Of a stretch of DNA of 64,000 nucleotides, positions 44,945 through 55,020 are shown in pieces. The DNA is from DATEDA01 sp963789885 (GTDB lineage: Bacteria; Pseudomonadota; Gammaproteobacteria; Burkholderiales; SG8-39). The notes under the pieces were generated by a model. It saw only the letters and a list, made by a program, of their open reading frames with translations. It did no database searches and had not been told where the DNA came from. A program made the position numbers and the translations under genes. How positions within the stretch are numbered: position 1 is the stretch's first letter; each line of letters begins with the position of its first letter. The stretch lies in assembly GCA_963789885.1 (NCBI GenBank), contig CAWBNB010000027.1, forward strand, positions 1 through 64,000, written 5' to 3'.

Positions 44945-46276
44945 CTAGCCCCGGATCGCCCAGAGCTCGAGCACGAGACCGGGGAAATCGCCGGCAACAT
45001 GCATCGCGAGCGCCGATGACTTCTCGAGCTGCGCCCACAGCTCGCCGCCGCGCTCGAGCTCGAAGTACGTGAACCCGGCGTGGTACGGAATCTGGCGCGG
45101 CGCAACCGCCATCGCGTTCAGACGAATCCCCGCAAGCTGGAGGTTCACGAGGTCGCGGATCTTCTCCGCGGGCCCGATCTTCACCTGCGGGGGGAAGCGG
45201 CTGCGCAGCACCTCGGCAGGAACGTTCGCGTTCACGGCGAGGACGAAGCCTGCGCTCCGGAAGAGCTCCCGGTCCGGAACGATCGCCACGCGAATGTTAT
45301 GGCGGCGTTCCTGGAGTTCGATCGGCGTGGCGGCACGCTCCATCGTGATCGACAGGTTGCGGCGCAGCTCCGCGATGAGCGGGCGGAATGTCCCGTCGAG
45401 GTCGTCGTGGCGGTAGTTCGGAAAGGCGACCGGCCGCCGCGACTCGCGCGCGAAGATGGCGAGGTCCCCGGCGAGCGCGAGGCAGGCCGCGTACAGCCGC
45501 TCCGGATGGAGCAGCGTCGCCTGGACGAGGTGCGCGAACAGCGGCTCGAAGCGGTTCACGGTCTGGAGGAACAGAAAATCCGCGATCTCGGCGACGCCGC
45601 CGCGTCCGGGCTGGCCCAGCGTCGCCGCCAGCGCCTCGCCGCGCTGGTGCAGCAGGCCGTGCAGCTCGCGCGCGTAGCTGCCGAGCGTCGGCTCCTCGCG
45701 CACCGCGAGGCAGGGAGGGATGTAGGTCTTGTCGAGCACCACCTGGTTGTCGCTGCGGCGCTCGGTGATCCTTGCGACGCCGATGCAGGCGTACGCATCG
45801 GTCGCCTCGGTGGCGAGGATGAGGCGCAGCCGCAGGCGGCCCACCTGGACGAGGGCCGTGTGCTCCACGGCCGTGCTGTCCCCGACGCTGAATTCGCCCA
45901 CCGCATAGCGCTCCAGCCCGGCGGCGCTTTCGCCCTCGAGATCGGCCTCCTGTCCGCCCGCGCGGCGTACGGGCAGCGCGAGCAGGACGAGCACGTCCTT
46001 CGCGTCGGCCGGAACCTCGAGCGGCGCGGGCCCTATGTCGGTCGCCGGGAAGTCGAACGGCGTCCCGTCCGGGAGGATCCCGCGCGCCGAGGCGAGCGCG
46101 AGCTTGCCGAGCGCGAGTTGCGGCTCGTCGATCGCGAGCGTCACGAAGCCCCAGTGGTACGCGGCGAGGGGGCCGGTGCGCCCCTCCACCCAGGCTTCGA
46201 GATGGCGGTCCTGCTGCTGGAAGTGCTGGGGCTGGAGGAACAACCCCTCCGACCAGATGACCTTGTTCGTCCACAT
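44945..46276 (-). CDS. tssK: T6SS baseplate protein TssK
   Basis: 443 residues from the ATG at 46276, giving MWTNKVIWSEGLFLQPQHFQ, the usual TssK opening; a TTG at 46309 two bases from the tssJ stop would add 11 residues. Other landmarks: DRHLEAWVEGR, FFLFLQTVNRFEPLF-like FLFLQTVNRFEPLFAHL and TYFELERGGELWAQLEKSSA. It links baseplate and membrane complex. Confidence 0.93.
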   Translation of the reverse strand: MWTNKVIWSEGLFLQPQHFQQQDRHLEAWVEGRTGPLAAYHWGFVTLAIDEPQLALGKLALASARGILPDGTPFDFPATDIGPAPLEVPADAKDVLVLLALPVRRAGGQEADLEGESAAGLERYAVGEFSVGDSTAVEHTALVQVGRLRLRLILATEATDAYACIGVARITERRSDNQVVLDKTYIPPCLAVREEPTLGSYARELHGLLHQRGEALAATLGQPGRGGVAEIADFLFLQTVNRFEPLFAHLVQATLLHPERLYAACLALAGDLAIFARESRRPVAFPNYRHDDLDGTFRPLIAELRRNLSITMERAATPIELQERRHNIRVAIVPDRELFRSAGFVLAVNANVPAEVLRSRFPPQVKIGPAEKIRDLVNLQLAGIRLNAMAVAPRQIPYHAGFTYFELERGGELWAQLEKSSALAMHVAGDFPGLVLELWAIRG

Positions 46277-46310
46277 GTCGTCGCGTGGGCTCTTGCCGAT
46301 GTCCGTCAAC

Positions 46311-46799
46311 TCATTGTGGGAGGATCGACACCTTCCGCGCCTCCAACCGCACGGTCATCGGTGTGGTCTTCTTGGGCGGCACCGGGAACGTGGCGCGCCA
46401 GGTGGAACGCTCCAGGTCGCGGAAGCCGGCCACGACGCCGACGTAGCGCGCCTCGGGCTTCAGCTCGCGCGCGAGTGCCTTCTGCTCGCCCGGGATCAGC
46501 GTGAGCTCGTCGCGCTCCAGGAGATCGGCGCCGAGCGTCTCCTGGCTCCTCTCGGAGAGGGCGAAGAAGTCGGCCGTCTCGAACGCGGCGAGCGACTTCA
46601 GCTCGAACACCTTCACGACGACGGGCGACGGGCGGCCGCGAGCATCGGGATTCACGTCGGGTGTGGCGACGATGTTGGCGCGAATCGCGGTGGGTGGGGG
46701 GGGTGCGGGGGGTGCGGTCCCGCAGCCCGCCACTCCGGCCGCGCCGAGCGAGACCACGGCGACCGCGTGGGCCAACCTCCAGACGATAGCGGCGCGCAC
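46311..46799 (-). CDS. tssJ: T6SS outer-membrane lipoprotein TssJ
   Basis: 162 residues from GTG 46799, behind GGAGGG. Lipoprotein signal: hydrophobic stretch ending GVAGC, then Pro-rich. TssJ pattern: VVVKVFELKSLAAFETADFF and ELTLIPGEQKALARELKPEA. The frame is open 117 codons further upstream, but that part does not look like protein. First gene of the minus arm. Confidence 0.92.
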   Translation of the reverse strand: MRAAIVWRLAHAVAVVSLGAAGVAGCGTAPPAPPPPTAIRANIVATPDVNPDARGRPSPVVVKVFELKSLAAFETADFFALSERSQETLGADLLERDELTLIPGEQKALARELKPEARYVGVVAGFRDLERSTWRATFPVPPKKTTPMTVRLEARKVSILPQ

Positions 46800-47458
46800 A
46801 GCTTTCCCTCCTGCCTTGGTCGGTCCGAGCACCGACCCGCCGAATTCTGCCATCCCGGAAGCAGGACCGGCGATCCGTTCATCGAATGGCACGCGCTCCG
46901 GACCGCCCCTGGGGACGCCCTCCCGAACGCGTGCGAGCACCGGCAGGCCGCGAGCACGCTGGGCGGCCGGGGCTTGCTGCACCGGCGTGCGCCGCCGGTG
47001 AACCGAAGCCGGTCGAGGTGCACGGACCGGCTCCTGGCGGGTCCAGCGCAGAGAGCGCACCGGTGGTTGACACTTTTTGACATCCCAGCCGGGGCGAACG
47101 CCGAGCGTCACACCTCGATTCAAGCAACACGGGCACCGTCCTCCCATCATGCGGATGGCTTAGTCCTTTGGCTTGGCAGCCTATTGACGCGCGACCATGG
47201 GCAGTTCACCCTGTCGTTGAGCAAGAGGAGGAAAGCAAAGGGGATGCTGTCGGAGGTCTGCGCACCTCACCGGACCGGCGCCTTCCGGTGGAGGCGCCGG
47301 GTGAGGCTGTGTCCTGTCATGAGCGCGCGTGCCGCTCCAAGGCGGTCTGGCTGCGTTCCTCCTGCTCGAGCCGTCGTCTCAACGGCGGAGGCCGTCGGGA
47401 TCATTGCCGAAGGAATCGGGCTGCGCAACACTACGGTCCGCGGGCAGGGGAGGCCGGC
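46800..47458. promoter_or_regulatory. divergent intergenic region of the T6SS locus
   Basis: About 660 bp between tssJ and tssA that must hold the promoters of both arms. No ORF in it looks real. A TTGGCAGCCTATTGA string at 47171 is reminiscent of a sigma-54 -24/-12 element but lacks the -12 GC. Confidence 0.5.
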
Positions 47459-48448
47459 GTGATCACGGTCGAGCAGTTTCTCATCGAGGCAGACTCCGAG
47501 CCGCCATGCGGTCCGAACCTCGAGTACGACGCCGATTTCCAGGCCATGGAGCTGGCCGCGCGCGGGAAGCCGGAGCGAGAGCTCGGCGCCCGAAAGATCG
47601 AGGCCGTGCCGCCGGATTGGGCGGAAGTGAGGACGCTTGCCGCGAAGCTCCTGACCCGCTCGAAGGACGTTCGGCCCGCCCTCTATATCGCGCGGGCGCA
47701 TCTCGCCGAGGAGGGCGTCGCCGGGTTCAAGCGAGGCGTGGATCTGCTGCGCGCGATGCTGGATCGCTATTGGGAGACTGTGCACCCGCAGCTCGACGCG
47801 GACGACGGCGATCCGACCGCCCGGCTTAATGCGCTCGCAGGTCTCGTGGATTCCGAGACCACGTTGTCCGAGCTGCGCAGGGCCATGGTGGTGGACGTCG
47901 CCCGGAAGGGGCGAGTCACGGTGCGCGACATCCTGCTGGCGTCGGGAAAGCTCCAACCGGCGGCGGGGGAGGCGGGGCGGCCGCTGGCCGAGGTCGAGGG
48001 CATTCTCGCGAGCCTCGTGCCGGAGCGGGCGGAGGAACTCGCAAGCGCGCGGGATGCCATGGAGTCGGTTCAGGCCTTCTACAAGGTCGTCGCCGACAAG
48101 GTCGGCAGCGATCGCGCGCCCGACGTGAGGCCACTGCGGGAGATGCTGCAGCCGGTTGCCGACATCTGCGCGCGCGCCCTGGGGGCCACGGGGGACGCTG
48201 CGGTGAGCGACGAGTCGGCAGCATCAGCGGGGGCGGCGGGCGAGATCCGCTCCCGCGACGACGCCCTCCGGCAGCTCGACCGGGTATGCGATTTCATCGA
48301 GCGGACCGAGCCCGCCAACCCCGCTCCGCTGCTCATTCGGCGCGCGCAGCGGCTCATGAAGAAGACCTTCGTCGAGATCATCGCGGACCTCAGCCCGGAG
48401 AGTCTCGGCACGATCAAGTCGATTGCCGGGATCAAGGACGAGCCCTGA
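47459..48448 (+). CDS. tssA: T6SS TssA (ImpA N-terminal family)
   Basis: 329 residues from GTG 47459, preceded by GGGGAGG. N-terminal ImpA domain: CGPNLEYDADFQAMELAARG, WAEVRTLAAKLLTRSKDVRP, and YWETVHPQLDADDGDPTARL. The C-terminal helices include RAQRLMKKTFVEIIADLSPE. TssA primes and caps tail-sheath assembly. Intact. Confidence 0.94.
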   Translation: MITVEQFLIEADSEPPCGPNLEYDADFQAMELAARGKPERELGARKIEAVPPDWAEVRTLAAKLLTRSKDVRPALYIARAHLAEEGVAGFKRGVDLLRAMLDRYWETVHPQLDADDGDPTARLNALAGLVDSETTLSELRRAMVVDVARKGRVTVRDILLASGKLQPAAGEAGRPLAEVEGILASLVPERAEELASARDAMESVQAFYKVVADKVGSDRAPDVRPLREMLQPVADICARALGATGDAAVSDESAASAGAAGEIRSRDDALRQLDRVCDFIERTEPANPAPLLIRRAQRLMKKTFVEIIADLSPESLGTIKSIAGIKDEP

Positions 48449-48536
48449 TGAGCCGATTTTCGCGCCATCGCGACCCAGGGGGTCCGTGCGACCAGGCGTC
48501 CCCGATCTTCCGTTTCAACCTTCCTAGGAGGTGACC

Positions 48537-49064
48537 GTGGCCAAGGAAAGCAGTCAGAAGTTCATCGCGCGCAATCGCGCGCCGCGCGTGCAGATCGAAT
48601 ACGACGTCGAGCTGTACGGCGCGGAGAAGAAGGTCCAGCTGCCGTTCGTGATGGGCGTGCTCGCCGACCTCTCCGGCAAACCCGCCGAGCCCGCTGCCGC
48701 CGGTGGCCGACCGCAAGTTCCTCGACGATCGACGTCGACAACTTCGACATCGCGCATGAAGGCGATGAAGCCGCGCGTCGCGTTCCAGGTGCCGAACACG
48801 CTGACCGGCGAGGGCAACGTCAACGTCGACATCACGTTCGAGAGCATGGACGATTTCTCGCCGGCGGCGGTCGCCCGCAAGGTCGACGCGCTCAACAAGC
48901 TGCTGGAAGCGCGCCAGCAGCTGTCGAACCTCATCACCTACATGGACGGCAAGGGCGGGGCCGAGGAGCTGATCGCGAAGATGCTGAAGGACCCGGCGCT
49001 GCTGAAGTCGCTCGCCGCGACAGCCGAAGCCGGCCGACGACGCCGCGAAGGCATAAGGGAATAG
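48537..49064 (+). CDS. tssB: T6SS sheath small subunit TssB, with frameshift lesions
   Basis: From GTG 48537 behind AGGAGG. The N-terminus (SSQKFIARNRAPRVQIEYDV, PFVMGVLADLSGKPAEP) and the C-terminal half (MKAMKPRVAFQVPNTLTGEG, FSPAAVARKVDALNKLL, ITYMDGKGGAEELI) are perfect TssB. Between them the frame is wrong for about 25 codons: single extra bases near 48691, 48727 and 48749 each restore PLPPVADRKFLD, then IDVDNFD, when removed, and three together keep the frame. The last residues are also shifted (LKSLAATAEAGRRRREG). Sheath partner of TssC. Confidence 0.9.
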   Translation: MAKESSQKFIARNRAPRVQIEYDVELYGAEKKVQLPFVMGVLADLSGKPAEPAAAGGRPQVPRRSTSTTSTSRMKAMKPRVAFQVPNTLTGEGNVNVDITFESMDDFSPAAVARKVDALNKLLEARQQLSNLITYMDGKGGAEELIAKMLKDPALLKSLAATAEAGRRRREGIRE

Positions 49065-49093
49065 GCGCACCACGCACTCGAAGCGAGGACGCT

Positions 49094-50594
49094 ATGGCTA
49101 CGACGCAGAAGACCGATCAGGCGAAGACCGAACAGTTGGACGCTGGGCGATCTCTCCGCGCTGCTGCAAGAAGGAGTTCCGGCCGAAGACCGACGAGGCG
49201 AAAGAGGCCGTCGAACGGGCGGTGCAGACGCTCGCGCAGCAGGCGCTCGCCCAGACCAAGCTGATCTCGAACGACGTCGTCCAGTCGATCGAGGCGATGA
49301 TCGCCGAGCTCGACCGGAAGCTCACCGAGCAGATCAACCTCATCCTGCACCACGAGGACTTCCAGCAGCTGGAAGGCGCCTGGCGCGGGCTTCACTATCT
49401 CGTCAACAACACCGAAACCGACGAGATGCTGAAGATCCGCGTCATGAACATCTCCAAGCAGGACCTCGGCAAGACGCTGAAGCGGTACAAGGGAACCGCC
49501 TGGGATCAGAGCCCGATCTTCAAGAAGGTGTACGAGGAGGAGTACGGCCAGTTCGGCGGCGAGCCGTACGGCTGTCTCGTCGGCAGACTACTACTTCGAT
49601 CAGACTCCGCCCGACGTCGAGTTGCTGGGCGAGATTGCCCAGCGTGTCCGCCGCGGCGCACACGCCGTTCATCGCTGGCACGTCGCCCACGGTCATGCAG
49701 ATGGATTCCTGGCAGGAGCTCGCGAACCCGCGCGATCTGACCAAGATCTTCACGACGCCCGAGTACGCGGCGTGGCGTTCGCTGCGCGAGTCGGAGGACT
49801 CGCGCTACATCGGCCTTGCCATGCCGCGGTTTCTCGCGCGCCTGCCGTACGGCGCGAAGACCAACCCGGTCGAGGAGTTCGACTTCGAGGAGGACACCGG
49901 CGCCGCCGACCACTCGCAGGTACACGCTGGGCGAACTCCGCCTACGCGATGGCGGTGAACATCAACCGCTCGTTCAAGCTGTACGGCTGGTGCTCGCGCA
50001 TCCGCGGCATCGAGTCGGGCGGCGCGGTCGAGGGCCTGCCGACCCACACTTTCCCGACCGACGACGGCGGCGTGGACATGAAGTGCCCGACCGAGATCGC
50101 GATCATCGGATCGCCGCGAGGCCGAGCTCGCGAAGAACGGCTTCATGCCGCTCATCCACCGCAAGAACTCGGATTTCGCCGCGTTCATCGGCGCGCAGTC
50201 GCTGCACAAGCCGGCCGAGTACGACGATCCGGACGCGACCGCGAACGCGAACCTCGGCGCGCGGCTGCCGTACCTGTTCGCGTGCTGCCGCTTCGCGCAC
50301 TACCTGAAGTGCATCGTGCGCGACAAGATCGGGTCGTTCAAGGAGCGCGCCGACATGCAGCGCTGGCTGCAGAACTGGATCATGAACTACGTCGACGGCG
50401 ATCCGGCGCACTCGACCGAGACCACGAAGGCGCAGAAGCCGCTCGCCGCGGCCGAGGTGGTGGTCGACGAGGTCGAGGGCAATCCAGGCTACTACACGTC
50501 GAAGTTCTACCTGCGGCCGCACTACCAGCTCGAAGGGCTGACGGTGTCGCTCAGGCTGGTTTCGAAACTACCCTCTGCGAAGGCAGGGGGCTGA
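49094..50594 (+). CDS. tssC: T6SS sheath large subunit TssC, frameshifted
   Basis: The start MATTQKTDQAKTEQ is at 49094. Seven single-base insertions can be placed by restoring known TssC text: about 49142, 49169, 49585, 49643, 49918, 49927 and 50108. Reading across them gives NDVVQSIEAMIAELDRKLTE, WRGLHYLVNNTETDEMLKIR, GDYYFDQTPPDVELLGEI, SWQELANPRDLTKIF, WANSAYAMAVNINRSFKLYG, and KCIVRDKIGSFKERADMQ to the stop at 50594. All conserved blocks survive with no substitution stops. As written the gene cannot give full-length TssC, so either the sequence has errors or the locus is dead. Confidence 0.92.
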
Positions 50595-50625
50595 GCAATC
50601 ACACTCTCACTGAAAGGACTTTGCA

Positions 50626-51108
50626 ATGGCATCGGACATCTTTGCAAAAATCGGCGACATCAAGGGGGAGTCATTAGACGACAAACACAAGGGCGAGATC
50701 GAAGTGCTGTCGTGGTCCTGGGGCGTGACGCAGAGCGGCAGCATGGCTCGCGGCGGGGGTGGTGGCGAGGGCAAGGCGAGCTTCCACGACTTCAACTTCA
50801 CCCACCACATCGACAAGGCGTCGCCGGTTCTGCTGAAGTGCTGTGCCACCGGGGAGCACATCAAGGAAGCGAGCATCACCGTGCGCAAGGCCGGCAAGGG
50901 CCAGCAGGAGTTCCTCGTCATCAAGATGAACGACATCATCGTCACCTCAGTGAATCCGAGTGGTGCCGGTGATGGCGCCGCGACGGCCGAGAGCGTCGCG
51001 CTGCAGTTCGCCAAAGTCGACCTGGAATACAAGCCCCAGAAGGCCGACGGTTCGCTCGACGCGGGCCTTCACTTCAAGTACGACATCAAGGGGAACAAGG
51101 AAGGCTGA
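50626..51108 (+). CDS. hcp: Hcp (TssD), first copy
   Basis: 160 residues: FAKIGDIKGESLDDKHKGEI, EVLSWSWGVTQSG, FTHHIDKASPVLLKCCATGE and KADGSLDAGLHFKYDIKGNK are Hcp hallmarks. Hexameric tube protein. AAAGGA lies 8 bp before the ATG. Intact. Confidence 0.96.
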   Translation: MASDIFAKIGDIKGESLDDKHKGEIEVLSWSWGVTQSGSMARGGGGGEGKASFHDFNFTHHIDKASPVLLKCCATGEHIKEASITVRKAGKGQQEFLVIKMNDIIVTSVNPSGAGDGAATAESVALQFAKVDLEYKPQKADGSLDAGLHFKYDIKGNKEG

Positions 51109-51259
51109 GACAGGGGCGATCTCTGGCGGGGCGCATCGGCGCGCCCTCGAGGGACGCTTGGAGGCGAACGTGGCATATCACATTCTGCGTGTCGGCAACC
51201 CCGGAGCAAGCCAGGGCGCATGCGGAGTGACGCGCTAGCCCGTACCGGAAAACTCCTCC

Positions 51260-51754
51260 ATGCCGCAGTCCGACACCGTCCAGGGCCACGAGGATTTTTT
51301 CCTCAAAGTCGAGCTCGCCAGGCAGGGCCCGATCAAGGGCGAGTCTGGGGACGAGAAGCACAAGGAGGAGGTTGTGCTGACGGGTTGGAGCTGGGGCATG
51401 GAGTCGAAGAGCGCGATGTCCTCGGCCGGCCCATCGGGCAAGGCGACCGTGCACGAGCTACGCTGCTTCAAGAACGTCGATCGAGCCTCGCCGGTCATCA
51501 TGCAGGCGCTGCGCACCAACGAGACGGTCAAGAAGGCCACGCTCATCTGCCGCAAGGCGGGCAAGGAGCAGCAGGAATACCTGAAGATCACGATCCAAAA
51601 CGGACGGCTCACCTCGTACAGCGTCGACACCGACGGCGCGGCCCCGACCGAGACCTTCTCGCTCTCCTTCAAGAAGATCGAGGTCGAGTACCGGGAGCAA
51701 CGCGACGACGGTCTGCTCGGCGGCAGCGTGATGTACGCCGACGAGATCTCCTAG
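51260..51754 (+). CDS. hcp: Hcp (TssD), second, divergent copy
   Basis: 164 residues, same fold (GPIKGESGDEKHKEEVVLTG, WSWGMES, VDRASPVIMQALRTNE, SLSFKKIEVEYRE) but clearly different from the first copy and with about 12 extra N-terminal residues. It may form a distinct tube or carry different cargo. Separated from the first hcp by 150 bp with no gene. Confidence 0.94.
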   Translation: MPQSDTVQGHEDFFLKVELARQGPIKGESGDEKHKEEVVLTGWSWGMESKSAMSSAGPSGKATVHELRCFKNVDRASPVIMQALRTNETVKKATLICRKAGKEQQEYLKITIQNGRLTSYSVDTDGAAPTETFSLSFKKIEVEYREQRDDGLLGGSVMYADEIS

Positions 51755-51778
51755 GCGCTCGGCGCCCGCGCGGCCACG

Positions 51779-52670
51779 ATGTCCGGCACCGCTCCCGATC
51801 TGCTAAAGACCGGCGATCCCGCCGGCGCGCTCAAGGCCTTGCAGGACGAGGTGCGCGCGAAACCGCAGGACGCGAAGCTGCGGGTGTTCCTTTTCCAGCT
51901 CCTGTGCGTGCTCGGACAGTGGGACCGCGCGCTGAATCAGCTCAACGTCGCCGCGCAGCTCGACGCCTCGGCGCTCGCGATGGCCCAGATGTACCGCGAG
52001 GCGATCCGCTGCGAGCTCCTGCGCGCGAAGGTGTTCGATGGCGCGACGCCGCCGATGGTGTTCGGCCAACCGGAGGAATGGCTGGCGCTGCTGATCGAGG
52101 CCCTGCTGCTTGCGGGGCGCGGCAAGGCGAAGGAGGCGGCGGAGCTCCGCGCACGCGCGTTCGACGAGGCAGCGGGCACGGTCGGCACCGTCGGCGACCG
52201 ACCGTTCGAGTGGATCGCGGACGCGGATTCGCGGCTCGGGCCCGGTGCTGGAGGCGATCATCAACGGCCGCTACTACTGGGTGCCGTTCGCGCGGCTCGC
52301 GAAGGTCGCAATCGAGGCGCCCGAGGATCTGCGCGACGTCGTCTGGATGCCGGCGCAGCTTGCGTTCACGAACGGCGGCGAGTCGGTCGCGCTCGTTCCG
52401 ACCCGCTATCCAGGCTCCGAGCTCTCTCAGGACGGGCAGATCCTCCTCTCGCGGAAGACCGTCTGGTCGGAACCGGCACCGGACACGTATCACGGCCTCG
52501 GCCAGCGGCTCCTCGCCACCGATGCGGGCGAGATGGGGCTGATGGATGTGCGAACGATCGCGTTCGCGACGCGCCGCTGCCACCTGAACAGCGAGGACAT
52601 GCCCGAAGATGGCCGAACTCACGCCGCAGGAGCGCCTGCAGCCGGCGCTGCTCGACCGGCTAATCGATGA
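51779..52670 (+). CDS. tagJ: T6SS accessory protein TagJ (ImpE), frameshifted
   Basis: From ATG 51779: LLKTGDPAGALKALQDEVRA, FLFQLLCVLGQWDRALNQLN, AMAQMYREAIRCELLRAKVF are the ImpE N-terminal TPR-like part. One extra G near 52240 shifts the frame; across it the text continues LGPVLEAIINGRYYWVPFAR, WMPAQLAFTNGGESVALVPT and RYPGSE. The stop at 52670 lies inside tssE, and the true end may be earlier. TagJ binds TssB N-termini and tunes ClpV-driven recycling in some systems. Confidence 0.88.
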
Positions 52671-53124
52671 CGAGCCGCACAACAAGACGAAGGAATCGCG
52701 CGAGCGCCGCGTCCTGAACAAGCAGCGCTTCCGGCAGGCGGTGCTGCGCGATCTCGCCTGGCTCTTCAACGCGACCAACCTCGCCTCGGACGGCGACCTC
52801 GGACCCCATCACGAGGTCGCGCGCTCGGTCGTCAACTTCGGGCTGCCGGCGCTCGCCGGGCAGACGGCCTCCGCGCTCGACATCGTCGACCTGGAGCGCC
52901 TGATCCGCCAGGCGATCCTCGACTTCGAGCCGCGGATCCTGCCCGAGACGCTCGAGGTCGAGCCGATCGTCTCCGAGGAGCAGCTCGACCAGCACAACGT
53001 CGTGAGCATCCAGATCCGCGGCACGCTCTGGGCGCAGCCGGTGCCGATCGAACTCATGTTGCGCACCGATGTCGATCTCGAGACCGGTGAGGTGGAGATC
53101 CGCGACCTCACGCGCTCCGGGTAG
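52609..53124 (+). CDS. tssE: T6SS baseplate protein TssE
   Basis: 171 residues, gp25-like: LLDRLIDDEPHNKTKESRER, LRDLAWLFNATNL, VARSVVNFGLPALAG and VVSIQIRGTLWAQPVPIELM. Intact. Overlaps the end of tagJ. Confidence 0.94.
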   Translation: MAELTPQERLQPALLDRLIDDEPHNKTKESRERRVLNKQRFRQAVLRDLAWLFNATNLASDGDLGPHHEVARSVVNFGLPALAGQTASALDIVDLERLIRQAILDFEPRILPETLEVEPIVSEEQLDQHNVVSIQIRGTLWAQPVPIELMLRTDVDLETGEVEIRDLTRSG

Positions 53125-53141
53125 GCCGGCCAGAGGGAGCC

Positions 53142-55020
53142 ATGGATCCACGACTGCTGCGCTACTACAACCAGGAACTGCAGCACCTCCGCGAGATGGG
53201 CGCGGAGTTCGCGCGCGAGTTCCCGAAGATCGCCGCGCGGCTCGGGATGGAGGGGATCGAGGTGACCGACCCCTATGTCGAGCGGCTGCTCGAAGGGGTT
53301 GCGTTCCTCGCCGCGCGGGTGCAGCTCAAGCTCGACGCGGAGTTCCCCCGCTTCACCGAACGTCTGCTCGAGATCGTCTACCCGAACTACCTGGCGCCGA
53401 CACCGGCGATGCTGCTCGCGCAGTTCAAGCCGGATCTGAACGAGGCGAACCTCGCGCGCGGGTTCGTCGTCCCGCGCGGCTCGCGCGCTTCGCAGCCAGC
53501 TCGGCAAGGACGATCAGACCGCGTGCGAGTTCCGCACCGCGCACGACGTCACGCTCTGGCCGCTCGAGATCACCGCCGCCGAGTACTTCTCCTACGCCCC
53601 CGACCTGCCGCTCGCGCAGCTGCCGGTTGCGGGCCGCATCAAAGGGGGCGTGCGCCTCAAGCTCCGGACGACGGCCGGCCTCGTCTTCAACCAGCTGGCG
53701 ATCGACCGGCTGCGCCTGTTCCTCGCCGGCGCCGACGAGGTCGCCTACCGGCTCTACGAGCTCGCGATCGGCGCCCCGGCGGGCGTCCTCATCGGACCGG
53801 TGGCGAAGCCCTGGCCGTGGCATGAGTTCCTGTCCGCTGCGCGGATCGAGCGCGCCGGCTATTCCGACTCGGAGGCGCTGCTGCCGGTCGGCCTGCGCAT
53901 GTTCCAGGGCTATCGGCTCCTGCAGGAGTACTTCTCGTTTCCGCAGCGGTTCCAGTTCGTCGACGTATCGGGACTCGCGACCGCCGCGCGGCGGCAGTCC
54001 GCGGCCGAGCTCGAGCTCGTGCTGCTCTTCGAGCGGGGCGACCCGGCGCTCGAGAACGTGGTCGACGCCTCGAACTTCGCGCTCCATTGCACGCCCGCGA
54101 TCAACCTGTTCACGAAGCGTGCGGACCGCATCCACCTGACCGACGCGCACCTACGATTTCCACGTCGTCCCCGACCGGACGCGCCCGATGGATTTCGAGG
54201 TGTTCGAGGTCACCGATGTGACGGGGTTTGGCGCCGGGTCGGACAGCGAGCAATCGTTCCTGCCGTTCTATGCCGCGTACCAGGACGACGACGCGGCCGA
54301 CCGCGGCTATTTCACCGTGCAGCGCGAGCCGCGCGTGCTGTCGGAGGGGCAGCGGCGCTCGGGGTTCCGCACGAGCTACATCGGCAGCGAGGTCTTCATC
54401 TCCCTCGTCGATCCGAACGAGGCGCCCTGGCGCGGCGATCTGCGGCAGCTCGGCGTGAGCACGCTGTGCACGAACCGCGACCTGCCGCTCACGATGCCGC
54501 TCGGCGCGGGCCGGACCGACTTCACCCTCGAGACGGCGGCGCCCCTCGAGGCGATCCGCTGCCTGAAAGGCCCGTCACGGCCGAACTCGCCGCGTCCGGG
54601 ATGGCGGCGCGCCGTGGCGGTTCATCAGCCACCTCTCGCTCAACTACCTCTCGCTCCTCGACGCGAACGAGCGAGAGGGCGCGGCGGCGCTCCGCGAGAT
54701 GCTCGAGCTCTACGCGGCCCGCACCGATCCGGGCCCGGGCAAGCAGATCGAAGGCGTGCGCGCGGTGCGCGTCGCGCGGGCGGTGCGGCGTCTGCCGCGC
54801 GTCCGGCCCGATCACCTTCGGGCGCGGGCTCGTCGTCCAGGTCGAGGTGGACGAGCTCGCCTTCCAGGGCGCAAGCGCATTTCTGCTCGGCTGCGTCCTG
54901 GAGCAGTTCTTCGCCCGGTACGTCTCGATCAACTCGTTCACGGAAACCGTGCTGCGCTCGACTGCGCGCGGCGAGATCAAACGATGGGTGCCACGATGGG
55001 GCGAGCGCCTGATCCTCTGA
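53142..55020 (+). CDS. tssF: T6SS baseplate protein TssF, frameshifted
   Basis: Starts MDPRLLRYYNQELQHLREMG, 17 bp after tssE. Conserved TssF text runs through three frames: FAREFPKIAARLGMEGIEV, then after about 53485 HDVTLWPLEITAAEYFSYAP and GLRMFQGYRLLQEYFSFPQR, after 54151 YDFHVVPDRTRPMDFEVFEV, FRTSYIGSEVFISLVDPNEA, after lesions between 54565 and 54620 SHLSLNYLSLLDANE, and after about 54797 FGRGLVVQVEVDELAFQGAS to the stop. No stop-causing substitutions. Confidence 0.92.

Noticed and set aside
41690..45019. A 1109-codon open frame on the plus strand
   Set aside because: It is antisense to tssM, tssL and the end of tssK, whose proteins are unmistakable; the frame is open only because of high GC.
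46800..47150. Upstream extension of tssJ by 117 codons
   Set aside because: The GTG at 46799 has a good ribosome site and gives a proper lipoprotein signal; the extension would bury it.
47168..47190. Possible sigma-54 promoter before tssA
   Set aside because: TTGGCAGCCTATTGA lacks the -12 GC, so the match is no better than chance.
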